Source: Spiroplasma_E ixodetis_B (GTDB taxonomy: Bacteria > Bacillota_I > Bacilli_A > Mycoplasmatales > VBWQ01). Taken from it: 64,000 nucleotides of DNA. Positions within the stretch are counted from its first letter, which is position 1. Each line of letters begins with the position of its first letter. Location of the stretch: contig NZ_AP028955.1 of the NCBI RefSeq assembly GCF_040369795.1, positions 1,178,001 to 1,242,000 of the forward strand, given 5' to 3'. Below the pieces are notes generated by a model, which saw only the letters and a program-made list of their open reading frames with translations, was not told the DNA's origin and did not search any database. Shown one piece after another: positions 32,288-43,632 of this stretch. Both the position numbers and the translations under genes were made by a program.

Positions 32288-33438
32288 AGACATATTCCGT
32301 AAATAAATTTTTTAAAAGTCAATTAATAATTTAAAATTTATTTTATAATTTCTTTATTAATAAATTAATAAGGTGTTGATAAAAATGAATTTTGAAAATT
32401 TAAAAAAATTAAAAAATAAACAATTTTATAGATATTTTGGTATAAAACGTTTTCATTTTGATGAAATGTTAACAAAATTAATTGAAATAGAAAATTTAAA
32501 AAAAACTAAAGGTAGAAAATATAAACTTTCAGTTGAAGAAAGATTGATGATGACTTTAGTATACTGAAAAGAATATTATACTTTTTTCCAAATGAGTATT
32601 AAATATAAAATGAGTGCATCAAGTTGTTTTCGAAATATTACTTGAGTAGAAAATAAACTTAGTGATGACAAAGATTATCAGTTTTTAAAAACAAAATATA
32701 AATCAAAAATTGAGAAAAAACAAGAATATTTAAATGAATTTCAATTTTATTTAATTGATTCAACTGAAATTGAAATTGAAAGACCAACTAAAAAAAACTA
32801 CAGTTAGAATATTTTTCTGGTGAAAGTTGAATGTTTTCTATAAAATTTCAAATTATATATGACTTTTTTAATAAAAAAATTGTTGATATTTTTGCTGATA
32901 ATGGAAAAGTACATGATTTTCAAATATTAAAAAATTCAAATCTTGAATTTTCAGAAAAAACAATAATTATTGGTGATTTGGGATATCAAGGAATACAAAA
33001 TATTTATAAAAATACTATATTACCAATTAAAAAAACTAAAAATAAAAAATTAACTAAACAAGAAAAAATCTACAATAAAATTATTTCAAAAATTAGAATT
33101 AAAGTTGAACATGTTTTTGATTGATTAAAAAGATTCAAAATTTTAATAAATAAATGTAGAAAAAGTATATTTAGACTTATGTACTTAAGATTTAACTTAC
33201 TTTGTGAAATTTTTAATAAAACAAAACCATTAAAATAAAAAAATATTTTTAATATTTTTTAAAAATTTAAATTTTTATCAAGTTAATATAAAAATAATAT
33301 TAACAATTTTTGTGTTTGAAATATAAATTTATTTTTAAAGTATTTTTTTAAAAATATTAACTTCTATAATTATTAACACTAAAAAATTTATAAATATTAT
33401 TATTGACAATTGATTAAATTTATTTACGGAATATGTCT
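32288..33438 (+). mobile_element. IS5-family element, copy 7 (intact)
   Basis: 1151 bp, perfect ends and a TAT duplication on both sides (32285-32287, 33439-33441) within the IS256 leader. Both transposase frames are intact. Confidence 0.92.
32385..33238 (+). CDS. IS5-family transposase, made by -1 frameshift
   Basis: The first frame starts at ATG 32385 (site AAGGTG) and would end N-Y-S-stop just after the slip site A_AAA_AAC (32792-32798). A -1 slip enters the second frame (LQLEYFSGKSWMFSIKFQ...) and gives 284 residues ending at TAA 33236-33238. The DDE residues lie in LIDSTEIEIERP, IIGDLGYQG and KVEHVFDWLKRF. The heptamer is in the correct phase, as in IS families that control transposase output by slippage. 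Confidence 0.85.
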
Positions 33439-33494
33439 TATGTTTAATTAATTCTAGTAAATAAAATTAAATAAATAGAAAGAGTGAGTTACTT

Positions 33495-35852
33495 ATGTCT
33501 AAAAAACAAAATATTAATAATAATGATCCAATATCAAAAACAGTAGATTTATTATTAGAAAATACTGAAGATTTAACAACGGTTTTTAAAGAGGGATGTT
33601 TATATAAAGAATTAACAAAAATATTAGTTGAAAAAATGTTGAATTCTGAAATGCAAAATTATTTAGGGTATGAAAAAAATCAACATAATACTAGTGAAAA
33701 TGCTCGCAATGGTATAAGTTCAAAAAAATTAATAACCCAACAAGGTAAAATTGAGATTAATGTACCACGAGATCGTAATAGTAATTTTGAGCCAGTAATA
33801 GTTGCAAAAAGACAAAAGACATATTCCGTAAATAAATTTTTTAAAAGTCAATTAATAATTTAAAATTTATTTTATAATTTCTTTATTAATAAATTAATAA
33901 GGTGTTGATAAAAATGAATTTTGAAAATTTAAAAAAATTAAAAAATGAACAATTTTATAGATATTTTTGTATAAAACGTTTTCATTTTGATGAAATGTTA
34001 ACAAAATTAATTGAAATAGAAAATTTAAAAAAAACTAAAGGTAGAAAATATAAACTTTCAGTTGAAGAAAGATTGATGATGACTTTAGTATACTGAAAAG
34101 AATATTATACTTTTTTTACAAATGAGTATTAAATATAAAATGAGTGCATCAAGTTGTTTTCGAAATATTACTTGAGCAGAAAATAAACTTAGTGATGACA
34201 AAGATTATCAGTTTTTAAAAACAAAATGAAAATCAAAAATTGATAAAAAACAAGAAGATTTAAATGAATTTCAATTTTATTTAATTGATTCAACTGAAAT
34301 TGAAATTGAAAGACCAACTAAAAAAAACTACAGTTAGAATATTTTTCTGGTAAAAGTTGAATGTTTTCTATAAAATTTCAAATTATATATGACTTTTTTA
34401 ATAAAAAAATTGTTGATATTTTTGCTGATAATGGAAAAGTACATGATTTTCAAATATTAAAAAATTAAAATCTTGAATTTTCAGAAAAAACAATAATTAT
34501 TGGTGATTTGGGATATCAAGGAATACAAAATATTTATAAAAATACTATATTACCAATTAAAAAAACTAAAAATAAAAAATTAACTAAACAAGAAAAAATC
34601 TACAATAAAATTATTTCAAAAATTAGAATTAAAGTTGAACATGTTTTTGCTTGATTAAAAAGATTCAAAATTTTAATAAATAAATGTAGAAAAAGTATAT
34701 TTAGACTTATGTACTTAAGATTTAACTTACTTTGTGAAATTTTTAATAAAACAAAACAATTAAAATAAAAAAATATTTTTAATATTTTTTTAAAAATTTA
34801 AATTTTTATCAAGTTAATATAAAAATAAGATTAACAATTTTTGTGTTTGAAATATAAATTTATTTTTAAAGTATTTTTTTAAAAATATTAACTTCTATAA
34901 TTATTAACACTAAAAAATTTATAAATATTATTATTGACAATTGATTAAATTTATTTACGGAATATGTCTATTATATGCCAAAGGCATGACTTTATCAGAT
35001 ATTAGAATGCATTTACAAGAGTTATATCATGGCGCTGATATTAGTGAAAGTGTTATTAGTCAAATTACTGATGATGTTATTGATGATGTTGAAGCATGAC
35101 AAAATCAGCCATTAGAAAGTGTTTATCCGATTGTTTATTTTGATTGTATAGTAGTTAAAGTACGACAAGATAAACGCATTATTAACAAATCAGTTTATAT
35201 AGCACTAGGAGTTGATTTAGAAGGTAAAAAAGATGTTTTAGGTTTATGAATTAGCAAAAATGAAGGTTCTAAGTTTTGATTATCTAATTTCACAGAAATG
35301 AAAAATCGAGGCTTAAATGATATTCTTATTGCTTGTAGTGACAATTTAACAGGAATGTCAGAAGCAACACAATCAGTTTATCCTAAAACCAAACATCAAT
35401 TATGCATAGTCCATCAAATTAGAAATAGTTTAAAATATGTTTCATACAAACATAGAAAATCACTAGTTACAGATTTAAAACCAATTTATAGTGCATGTAG
35501 CGAAGAACAAGCAATGCAAGCTTTAGAATATTTTGAAAGTAAATGAAATAAACAATATCCTCAAATTGCTAAATCATGATATAAAAATTGAGATAATTTA
35601 ATGGTTTTTATTAGTTATCCTGCAGAAATCAAAAGAGTGATTTATACAACAAATGCTATTGAATCTGTTAATAGTCAATTACGAAAAGTTATTAGAAATA
35701 AAAAATTTTTTCCAAATGATATGGCAGTTTTTAAAATATTTTACTTAGCAATTGAAAATATAACAAAAAAATGAACACTTCCCATTCAAAATTGAAATAC
35801 AGCAATTGCTCATTTTATGATAAAATTTGAAGATATAATTAATCTAAACTAG
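33495..35852 (+). pseudogene. IS256-family transposase, interrupted by IS5-family copy 8
   Basis: N-terminal part 33495-33816 and C-terminal part 34970-35852 (stop TAG). Between the two flanks of the inserted element about 34 bp of the gene (coding for RRFDGFDQQVLS) are missing, so removal of the insertion would not restore the gene. Confidence 0.88.
33817..34969 (+). mobile_element. IS5-family element, copy 8 (broken)
   Basis: Complete ends, but the flanking triplets differ (AAA and ATT) and the target has a small gap. The transposase (33914-34768) has an extra base in the TFFQMS region and a TCA to TAA nonsense change in KNSNLEF. Confidence 0.88.
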
Positions 35853-36153
35853 TAACTTTGTAAAAAGATACACAGATTTTTAAAAAGCCTCATTAAATTA
35901 TGTTTATTCATAATTTTTTTAATTTTTCGTCTTGATAAATTAATTTTCTTTTCTTTTAGAACAACTTTTAATCTTCTTGTTCCATAAGCTTCTTTATTTT
36001 CTTTAAAAGCGCTAATAACAGCTTCATCATACACATTATTTTGAATTTTATATTCTTTTTTCTTGAAATTAAAATAATATGTTGATTTAGAGATTTTTAA
36101 AAAACGACACATTGTGCGAATTTTATATTTAACTTTATTTTTAGTAATAATTT

Positions 36154-36432
36154 CTATTTTCTGCCTATTATTAATGCTGCTTGCTTTAAAATATCATTTT
36201 CCATTCTTAATTGTTTTAATTCTTTTCTTAATTTAATTAATTAATTTTCTTCAACAGAACGGTTATCTTTAGTTTTAAAACTGCCTGAATTAGTAAATTG
36301 CTTAATTCAATTATAAGTAGCTGCTCTTGTAAAATTGTACTCTTTAGCAAGACAAGACACTGACTTACCACTTTGATATAAAACTACTATTTGTTTTTTA
36401 AATTCATCTGAATATGAGTTAATATTGGCCAT
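36154..36432 (-). pseudogene. IS3-family OrfA, nonsense mutation
   Basis: Starts MANINSYSDEFKKQIV and contains the helix-turn-helix of IS150-type OrfA (SVSCLAKEYNFTRAATYNWI) and a leucine-zipper-like end (ELKQLRMENDILKQAALI). GAA has become TAA in VEENELIKL. Confidence 0.8.
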
Positions 36433-36508
36433 AATTATAATTCCTTTCTTTTAACTAATTTGTTCACTTGTCTACGTAATTAGTGCCCAATAAAGTGTAA
36501 CCCATCCA

Positions 36509-36643
36509 TAGGTTTATGAATTAGTGAAAATGAAGGTTCTAAGTTTTGATTATCTAATTTCACATAAATGAAAAATCGAGGCTTAAATGATATTCTTATT
36601 GCTTGTAGTGACAATTTAACAGGAATGTCAGAAGCAATACAAT
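36509..36643 (+). pseudogene. IS256-family transposase internal fragment
   Basis: Covers LWISENEGSKFWLSNF to MSEAIQ, cut on the left by IS3 and on the right by an IS5-family end after AAT. Confidence 0.8.
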
Positions 36644-36904
36644 AGATATATTCCGTAAATAAATTTAATCAATTGTCAATAATAATATTTATAAATTTTT
36701 TAGTGTTAATAATTATAGAAGTTAATATTTTTTTATTTTAATGGTTTTGTTTTATTAAAAATTTCACAAAGTAAGTTAAATCTTAAGTACATAAGTCTAA
36801 ATATACTTTTTCTACATTTATTTATTAAAATTTTGAATCTTTTTAATCAAGCAAAAAAATGTTCAACTTTAATTCTAATTTTTGAAATAATTTTATTGTA
36901 GATT
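36644..36904 (-). mobile_element. IS5-family element, copy 9, 3' part
   Basis: Contains the 3' end (AGATATATTCCG, one change from consensus), the short-form 3' region and the last ~45 codons of the transposase. It stops at ...GTAGATTTTT where an IS256 right end begins. The matching remainder seems to be at 43633-44414. Confidence 0.8.
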
Positions 36905-38035
36905 TTTAAAAATCTGTGTATCTTTTTACAAAGTTACTAGTTGAGATTAATTATATCTTCAAATTTTATCATAAAATGAGCAATTGCTGTATTTCAATTT
37001 TGAATGGGCAGTGTTCATTTTTTTGTTATATTTTCAATTGCTAAGTAAAATATTTTAAAAACCGCCATATCATTTGGAAAAACTTTTTTATTTCTAATAA
37101 CTTTTCGTAATTGACTATTAACAGATTCAATAGCATTTGTTGTATAAATCACTCTTTTGATTTCTGCAGGATAACTAATAAAAACCATTAAATTATCTCA
37201 ATTTTTATATCATGATTTAGCAATTTGAGGATATTGTTTATTTCATTTACTTTCAAAAGATTCTAAAGCTTGCATTGCTTGTTCTTCACTACATGCACTA
37301 TAAATTGGTTTTAAATCTGTAACTAGTGATTTTCTATGTTTGCATGAAACATATTTTAAACTATTTCTAATTTGATGAACTATGCATAATTGATGTTCGG
37401 TTTTAGGATAAACTGATTGTATCGCTTCTGACATTTCTGTTAAATTGTCACTACAAGCAATAAGAATATCATTTAAGCCTCGATTTTTCATTTCTGTGAA
37501 ATTAGATAATCAAAACTTAGAACCTTCATTTTCACTAATTCATAAACCTAAAACATCTTTTTTACCTTCTAAATCAACTCCTATTGCTATATAAACTGAT
37601 TTGTTAATAATGCTTTTATATTGTCGTACTTTAACTACTATACAATCAAAATAAACAATCGGATAAACACTTTCTAATGGCCGATTTTGTCATGCTTCAA
37701 CATCATCAATAACATCATCAGTAATTTGACTAATAACACTTTCACTAATATCAGCACCATGATATAACTCTTGTAACTGCATTCTAATATCTGATAAAGT
37801 CATGCCTTTGGCATATAATGAAAGAACTTGTTGATCAAAACCATCAAATCTTCTTTGTCTTTTTGCAAATATTACTGGTTCAAAATTACTATTACGATCT
37901 CGTGGTACATTAATCTCAATTTTACCTTGTTGAGTTATTAATTTTTTTGAACTTATACCATTACGAGCATTTTGACTATTATTATGTTGATGTTTTTAAT
38001 ATCCTAAATAATTTTGCATTTCAGAATTCAACATT

Positions 38036-39075
38036 AGACATATTCCGTAAATAAATTTAATCAATTGTCAATAATAATATTTATAAATTTTTTAGTGTTA
38101 ATAATTATAGAAGTTAATATTTTTTTATTTTAATGGTTTTGTTTTATTAAAAATTTCACAAAGTAAGTTAAATCTTAAGTACATAAGTCTAAATATACTT
38201 TTTCTACATTTATTTATTAAAATTTTGAATCTTTTTAATCAAGCAAAAACATGTTCAACTTTAATTCTAATTTTTGAAATAATTTTATTGTAGATTTTTT
38301 CTTGTTTAGTTAATTTTTTATTTTTAGTTTTTTTAATTGGTAATATAGTATTTTTATAAATATTTTGTATTCCTTGATATCCCGAATCACCAATAATTAT
38401 TGTTTTTTCTGAAAATTCAAGATTTGAATTTTTTAATATTTGAAAATCATGTACTTTTCCATTATCAGCAAAAATATCAACAATTTTTTTATTAAAAAAG
38501 TCATATATAATTTGAAATTTTATAGAAAACATTCAACTTTTACCAGAAAAATATTCTAACTGTAGTTTTTTTTAGTTGGTTTTTCAATTTCAATTTCAGT
38601 TGAATCAATTAAATAAAATTGAAATTCATTTAAATCTTCTTGTTTTTTCTCAATTTTTGATTTATATTTTGTTTTTAAAAACTGATAATCTTTGTCATCA
38701 CTAAGTTTATTTTCTACTCAAGTAATATTTCGAAAACAACTTGATGCACTCATTTTATATTTAATACTCATTTGGAAAAAAGTATAATATTCTTTTCAGT
38801 ATACTAAAGTCATCATCAATCTTTCTTCAACTGAAAGTTTATATTTTCTACCTTTAGTTTTTTTTAAATTTTCTATTTCAATTAATTTTGTTAACATTTC
38901 ATCAAAATGAAAACGTTTTATACCAAAATATCTATAAAATTGTTCATTTTTTAATTTTTTTAAATTTTCAAAATTCATTTTTATCAACACCTTATTAATT
39001 TATTAATAAAGAAATTATAAAATAAATTTTAAATTATTAATTGACTTTTAAAAAATTTATTTACGGAATATGTCT
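38036..39075 (-). mobile_element. IS5-family element, copy 10 (short form)
   Basis: 1040 bp with an ATT duplication on each side inside the IS256 gene. It lacks the ~110-bp 3' non-coding stretch found in copies 1, 2, 4, 5, 6, 7 and 8. Confidence 0.9.
38125..38978 (-). CDS. IS5-family transposase, -1 frameshift type
   Basis: Both frames are open and joined by an A8 run with the A_AAA_AAC heptamer in phase; the total of 854 nt fits a 284-residue product after one -1 slip. One substitution, GDLGYQ to GDSGYQ, lies beside the second catalytic Asp. The other DDE motifs are unchanged. Confidence 0.82.
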
Positions 39076-39312
39076 ATTTTTTCAACTAATCTTTTTGTTA
39101 ATTCTTTATATAAGCCTCCCTCTTTAAAAAATGTTGTTAAATCTTCAGTATTTTCTAGTAATAAATCTACTGCTTTTGATATTGGATAATTATTATTAAT
39201 ATTTTGTTTTTTAGACATACGTAACTCACTCTTTCTAGTTATTTAATTTTATTTACTAGAATTAATTAAACATATTTATTTTTGTAAGTTACACAGATTA
39301 CTAAACATTACC

Positions 39313-39370
39313 AAAAAGCTATTGATTTTGTTTTTCAAGATATGAGTAAAAATTACTTTAGTTAGATATA
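39313..39370 (+). mobile_element. IS630-family 3' tip
   Basis: The last 58 bp of IS630 (KAIDFVFQDMSK then the terminal repeat, slightly mutated), between IS256 and the Nudix pseudogene. Confidence 0.75.
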
Positions 39371-39902
39371 TGTTATTATCAAAATTAATCATATTTTTTA
39401 AGTTTAATTTGCCATAAGTAGTTAAAATTAAAGCATCATTTGATTTATTTAACTGCTTTGAACTAATAAATCTTGCACTAGTTTCTTTTTCACCAACTGT
39501 ATTATCACTTTTTCCTTTATAGGTTGCAGTTAAATCTAAACCTAATTTAGATAAATCAACACCATAGAAAAATCATAATTTTGTACTTTATTTATTTGCA
39601 AAGTGTTTTCCTAAATAATGAATTTTTACTTTTTTATTAGTAACATCAATACCGGTTTCTTCCAACATTTCATTAATTACAGTTTGATAATGACTATTAT
39701 TTTCAATTCAGCCATTGATAGTACTGTACTGACTAATCTGTTTGTGTTTAAATAATGGGTTGTATTCTTTAGTTAATAAATAATGATATTCATTGTCTTT
39801 GAAAACATAGGGTAATATAGTAACTCCTTGGTTTTTACATCAAGGTTCTTCTACACCATGCATAAATTCAACTTTAATAAGTTTTAAATATTCTTTATTC
39901 AT
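39371..39902 (-). pseudogene. Nudix-family hydrolase, nonsense codon and truncated end
   Basis: ATG 39902 follows GAAAGGAAG. The product resembles ADP-ribose-pyrophosphatase-type Nudix proteins: VTILPYVFKDNEYHYLLTKE, then a Nudix-like box GWIENNSHYQTVINEMLEET. The usual Arg before the first Glu of REUxEE is Asn here. A TAA interrupts the frame between HYLGKHFANK and STKLWFFYGVDL, and the C-terminus runs into an IS630 end. Probably inactive. Confidence 0.65.
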
Positions 39903-40031
39903 AAAAATATCTTCCTTTCAAATAAAATTTAGAAGTAAAAAATTGTAACAGCATAGGTTACAACTCACTTATCTTTAAACTTCTTTGCATGAAAGAAAGA
40001 TAAAATATATTTTATAGATAGGCATAATAAA

Positions 40032-40934
40032 TTACTTAATTTGTGAATTATAAATAATTATTTTTTTTCTTAATAAAACAAAAATTAAAAAAAATAAAAT
40101 AGTAATAATTGAAAGAAAAATAATCAAACAAATTTTATTAGTTTTTTTCTTTAAATTTTCAATTTCTTCACTTGAAATTACTTCATATCCAAAATTTTTA
40201 ATAATATCATTTTTGTTTTTCTTGGTAATAATTAAAGAAAAAATATTTACTGAATATACCACAATTAAAATAATTAATGTAATATTAATTTCACTATCCA
40301 AATTTTTAAGTGAAAATAATTTTCAAAAACCAATATAAAAGTCTTTATTTCCATTATCATATTGATTATTTAAGAAAAACAAAATACCGAAAGAAAGTAA
40401 ACCAAATAAAAAAACAAATGCTGTAATTCAATTAAGAATTATTTTTCTAACTATCATTTTTCTATAAAAAATAATAATAAAACTAGGTATTTTATTATCA
40501 ATATTATTTTGATTTATAATATAATTATTTTTTTCTCCGATAATTTTTTTTAAATCATATATACCATAAAAAAGAACAAAAATTGAAGTTATAAAAATGA
40601 AAATTAATAAATATAAATTTGGTATTAATTGAATTTTAATACTACCAATAATAGGGTTTAAAAAATTAAGTTCTTTTGGTAATAACGAAGATAAAGTTTG
40701 TATTGAATCTAAAGAATAACCTTTGTTTTTAGCGAAAAAATAAACATAAATAAAAAATGAAGAAATTATTGCAAAACCTAAACCAATCAAAATTAAAAAT
40801 GTTGATCGTATTTTTTCTATAAAAATTTTTCTTTTAATAAATTTTAAAATACTTTTATTTTGGTTAGCTAAATTTGATGAATAATTATTTTCAACATTAA
40901 CATTATTTTCCTCTAATTTAGCCACTTCTTCCAT
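40032..40934 (-). CDS. Multi-pass membrane protein of unknown function
   Basis: A continuous 300-residue frame with UGA as Trp. The hydrophilic N-terminus (about 35 residues, MEEVAKLEENNVNVE) is followed by about six hydrophobic segments: two at 45-70 and 108-130, two around 170-195, and two in the C-terminal third (ITLIILIVVYSVNIFSLI; CLIIFLSIITILFFLIFVLL). GGTGATTAG precedes the ATG. I do not recognise it. Region 39903-40031 contains a weak hairpin (TTATCTTT / AAAGATAA) that might terminate it. Confidence 0.7.
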
Positions 40935-41036
40935 AATCTAATCACCAAAATCTTTTTATTTAATTATACTTTTTTTAAAATTTCTTACTCTTAATTTGCT
41001 TTTTGTTATTGTAATATTTTTTTTTCATAAAACTAC

Positions 41037-41458
41037 TTAATTATTACTATTAAAAAATATTTTATTCAATTTAATATCAAAATATGATTTATATGCAGCA
41101 AATGAACTTTCATTTAAAAATCATTTAAAATAAATATTTTCATTATCATGTCAAATATTTAAATCAACTTTTATGTAATTCCCAATTGGAGTTGTGGTAT
41201 TTAAATCATATGGTAATGTTGGAAATGTGTTGACTTCAACTTTAAACATAGAGTTAGTATTACCTTCACCTTGGTTAATTTTTACGTTTTGTGTTTGATT
41301 TGATAATTTTGCAATATTTTTTTTCTCATTTGATAATGAAACTTTTAGAATTGAGTGTTCATCAAAATTAAAAGTTTGATATTTTTTTGTAAAATTATTT
41401 CATGAATCAGCATAATCAATTCATTTTAATAATTTATATGTATCAGAAATACTATTAT
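41037..41458 (-). pseudogene. C-terminal remnant of a secreted protein
   Basis: An open frame with no start, ending at 41037-41039. It resembles the C-terminal third of the secreted protein at 46704-48029: SWNNFTKKYQTFNFDEHS against SWKDFITIYPTLTFDDNS, and LNIWHDNENIYFKWFLNESS against AQIWHDDHNIYINYRWYEYS. The N-terminal part is replaced by the plasmid Rep remnant. Confidence 0.6.
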
Positions 41459-41816
41459 GATAAGATCATACTCCATTATATCAATCACTAAAAGAATTAA
41501 TAATTTAAAATCAAAAATTTTAGAATCAGTAAAAAAAGATTTAGCAAAAAACGATATTATTTTTACTTATGAATTGATAAAAGTTGGTAGAAAATATAAC
41601 AAAATTATTTTAAATACGCATTTAGATTTAGAAAAATTTAATGCTCAAAATCCTGAATTAGAAAAAGTACCAACTAAAAAATAATATAAAGTATATGCGG
41701 ATAAATCAAAGCTGAAAGCAAACATTTTTAAAAAACAAAAAAGTAAAATAATTGAAAAAACAATTTTAACTGATAAACAACTACAAAATATTTTTAAAAA
41801 TATTGATAATGATTAA
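41457..41816 (+). pseudogene. Plasmid replication initiator (Rep_3-like) remnant
   Basis: The frame gives RINNLKSKILESVKKDLAKN and IIFTYELIKVGRKYNKIIL, the second winged-helix region typical of RepB/Rep_3 initiator proteins. A TAA at 41682-41684 interrupts it; the same frame continues to 41814-41816. The N-terminal domain is absent. It suggests plasmid DNA was once integrated here. Confidence 0.55.
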
Positions 41817-41822
41817 AATATG

Positions 41823-41976
41823 ATATAGCTAACTAAAGTAATGTTTACTCATATCTTGAAAAACAAAATCAATTGCTTTTTTAATATTTGGTCAATAATT
41901 TGGTAATATTTTTCTTATATTATGTTTTATAGCAAATCAAAAATGTTCAATTAGATTTAAATTAGGAGAATATGGG
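41823..41976 (-). mobile_element. IS630-family 3' fragment
   Basis: The terminal repeat and the last ~45 codons of the transposase; cut by an IS256 left end at 41977. Confidence 0.8.
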
Positions 41977-42052
41977 GTAATTTTTAGTAATCTGTGTAAC
42001 TTACAAAAATAACTATGTTTAATTAATTCTAGTAAATAAAATTAAATAAATA
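41977..42052 (+). mobile_element. IS256-family left end and leader
   Basis: GGTAATTTTTAGTAATCTG followed by the leader, stopping at IS5-family copy 11. The corresponding coding 5' half is missing. Confidence 0.8.
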
Positions 42053-43112
42053 AGACATATTCCGTAAATAAATTTTTTAAAAGTCAATTAATAATTTAAA
42101 ATTTATTTTATAATTTCTTTATTAATAAATTAATAAGGTGTTGATAAAAATGAATTTTGAAAATTTAAAAAATTAAAAAATGAACAATTTTATAGATATT
42201 TTGGTATAAAACGTTTTCATTTTGATGAAATGTTAACAAAATTAATTGAAATAGAAAATTTAAAAAAACTAAAGGTAGAAAATATAAACTTTCAGTTGAA
42301 GAAAGATTGATGATGACTTTAGTATACTGAAAAGAATATTATACTTTTTTCCAAATGAGTATTAAATATAAAATGAGTGCATCAAGTTGTTTTCGAAATA
42401 TTACTTGAGTAGAAAATAAACTTAGTGATGACAAAGATTATCAGTTTTTAAAAGCAAAATATAAATCAAAAATTGATAAAAAACAAGAATATTTAAATGA
42501 ATTTCAATTTTATTTAATTGATTCAACTGAAATTGAAATTGAAAGACCAACTAAAAAAACTACAGTTAGAATATTTTTCTGGTAAAAGTTGAATGTTTTC
42601 TATAAAATTTCAAATTATATATGACTTTTTTAATAAAAAAATTGTTGATATTTTTGCTGATAATGGAAAAGTACATGATTTTCAAATATTAAAAAATTCA
42701 AATCTTGAATTTTCAGAAAAAACAATAATTATTGGTGTCTTGGGATATCAAGGAATACAAAATATTTATAAAAATACTATATTACCAATTAAAAAAACTA
42801 AAAATAAAAAATTAACTAAACAAGAAAAAATCTACAATAAAATTATTTCAAAAATTAGAATTAAAGTTGAACATGTTTTTGCTTGATTAAAAAGATTCAA
42901 AATTTTAATAAATAAATGTAGAAAAAGTATATTTAGACTTATGCACTTAAGATTTAACTTACTTTGTGAAATTTTTAATAAAACAAAACCATTAAAATAA
43001 AAAAATATTTTTAATATTTTTTTAAAAATATTAACTTCTATAATTATTAACACTAAAAAATTTATAAATATTATTATTGACAATTGATTAAATTTATTTA
43101 CGGAATATGTCT
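42053..43112 (+). mobile_element. IS5-family element, copy 11 (short form, broken)
   Basis: The flanks do not match (ATA left, AAT right): the IS256 leader on the left, the IS256 3' half on the right, with about 800 bp of IS256 lost between. The transposase (42150-43000) lacks As in NLKKLKN, in LKKTKG and at the slip site, and the second catalytic Asp is Val (IIIGVLGYQG). Confidence 0.88.
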
Positions 43113-43594
43113 AATGAGTTTATCCTAAAACCGAACATCAATTATGCATAGTTAATCAAATTAGAAATAGTTTAAAATATGTTTCATACAAACATAGAAA
43201 AACACTAGTTACAGATTTAAAACCAATTTATAGTGCATGTAGTGAAGAACAAGCAATGCAAGCTTTAGAATCTTTTGAAAGTAAATGGAATAAACAATAT
43301 CCTCAAATTGCTAAATCATGATATAAAAATTGAGATAATTTAATGGTTTTTATTAGTTATCATGCAGAAATCAAAAGAGTGATTTATACAACAAATGCTA
43401 TTGAATCTGTTAATAGTCAATTACGAAAAGTTATTAGAAATAAAAAAGTTTTTCCAAATGATATGGCAGTTTTTAAAATATTTTACTTAGCAATTGAAAA
43501 TATAACAAAAAAATGAACAATGCCCATTCAAAATTGAAATACAGCAATTGCTCATTTTATGATAAAATTTGAAGATAGAATTAATCTAAACTAG
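43113..43594 (+). pseudogene. IS256-family transposase, 3' half
   Basis: From VYPKTEHQLCIVNQIRNSLK to TAG 43592-43594, including TTNAIESVNSQLRK. It uses one TGG where the other copies have TGA (ESKWNKQ). The right end GCCTC is at about 43628-43632. Confidence 0.85.
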
Positions 43595-43632
43595 TAACTT
43601 TGTAAAAAGATACACAGATTTTTAAAAAGCCT

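Larger units (their letters stand above)
32247..35891 (+). mobile_element. IS256-family element interrupted twice
   Basis: Left end GGTAATGTTTAGTAATCTG at 32247 and right end ...AAAAAGCCTC at 35891, flanked by ATTAAATTAT at 32237-32246 and 35892-35901. IS5-family copy 7 lies in its leader and copy 8 in its coding region. Confidence 0.88.
31651..36180 (-). pseudogene. IS3-family OrfB transposase, split and mutated
   Basis: The N-terminal part (MCRFLKISKSTYYFNFKKKE, AYGTRRLKVVLKEK) is at 35902-36112 and the integrase-core part at 31651-32246 (SDLNYVQVN, IFHSDRGNEFNN, YDNAVAEATFKTFK, YNNIRIHSTLN). A TAT to TAA change in LIDLYNRE near 32050 adds a nonsense codon. Confidence 0.85.
31634..36508 (-). 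mobile_element. IS3-family (IS150-like) element with nested IS256 and two IS5-family copies
   Basis: Ends TGGAATGGCAAC (left) and the reverse complement of TGGATGGGTTAC (right). The element is split at 32246/35892 by an IS256 copy flanked by the 10-bp repeat ATTAAATTAT. The outside flanks do not match: the CoaC-like gene on the left, an IS256 fragment on the right. Confidence 0.88.
36937..39218 (-). pseudogene. IS256-family transposase, interrupted, with a nonsense codon
   Basis: N-terminal part 39076-39218, rest 36937-38035. Joining across the IS5-family copy and one ATT restores the reading frame, but GAA to TAA in LGYEKNQHQ (near 37998) stops it. Confidence 0.85.
36905..39312 (-). mobile_element. 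IS256-family element interrupted by IS5-family copy 10
   Basis: The right end lacks its final GAGGC and starts AAAAATCTGTGTATC; the left end is CTAAACATTACC at 39301-39312. The adjoining IS630 tip on the right shows it had entered an IS630 copy. Confidence 0.82.
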
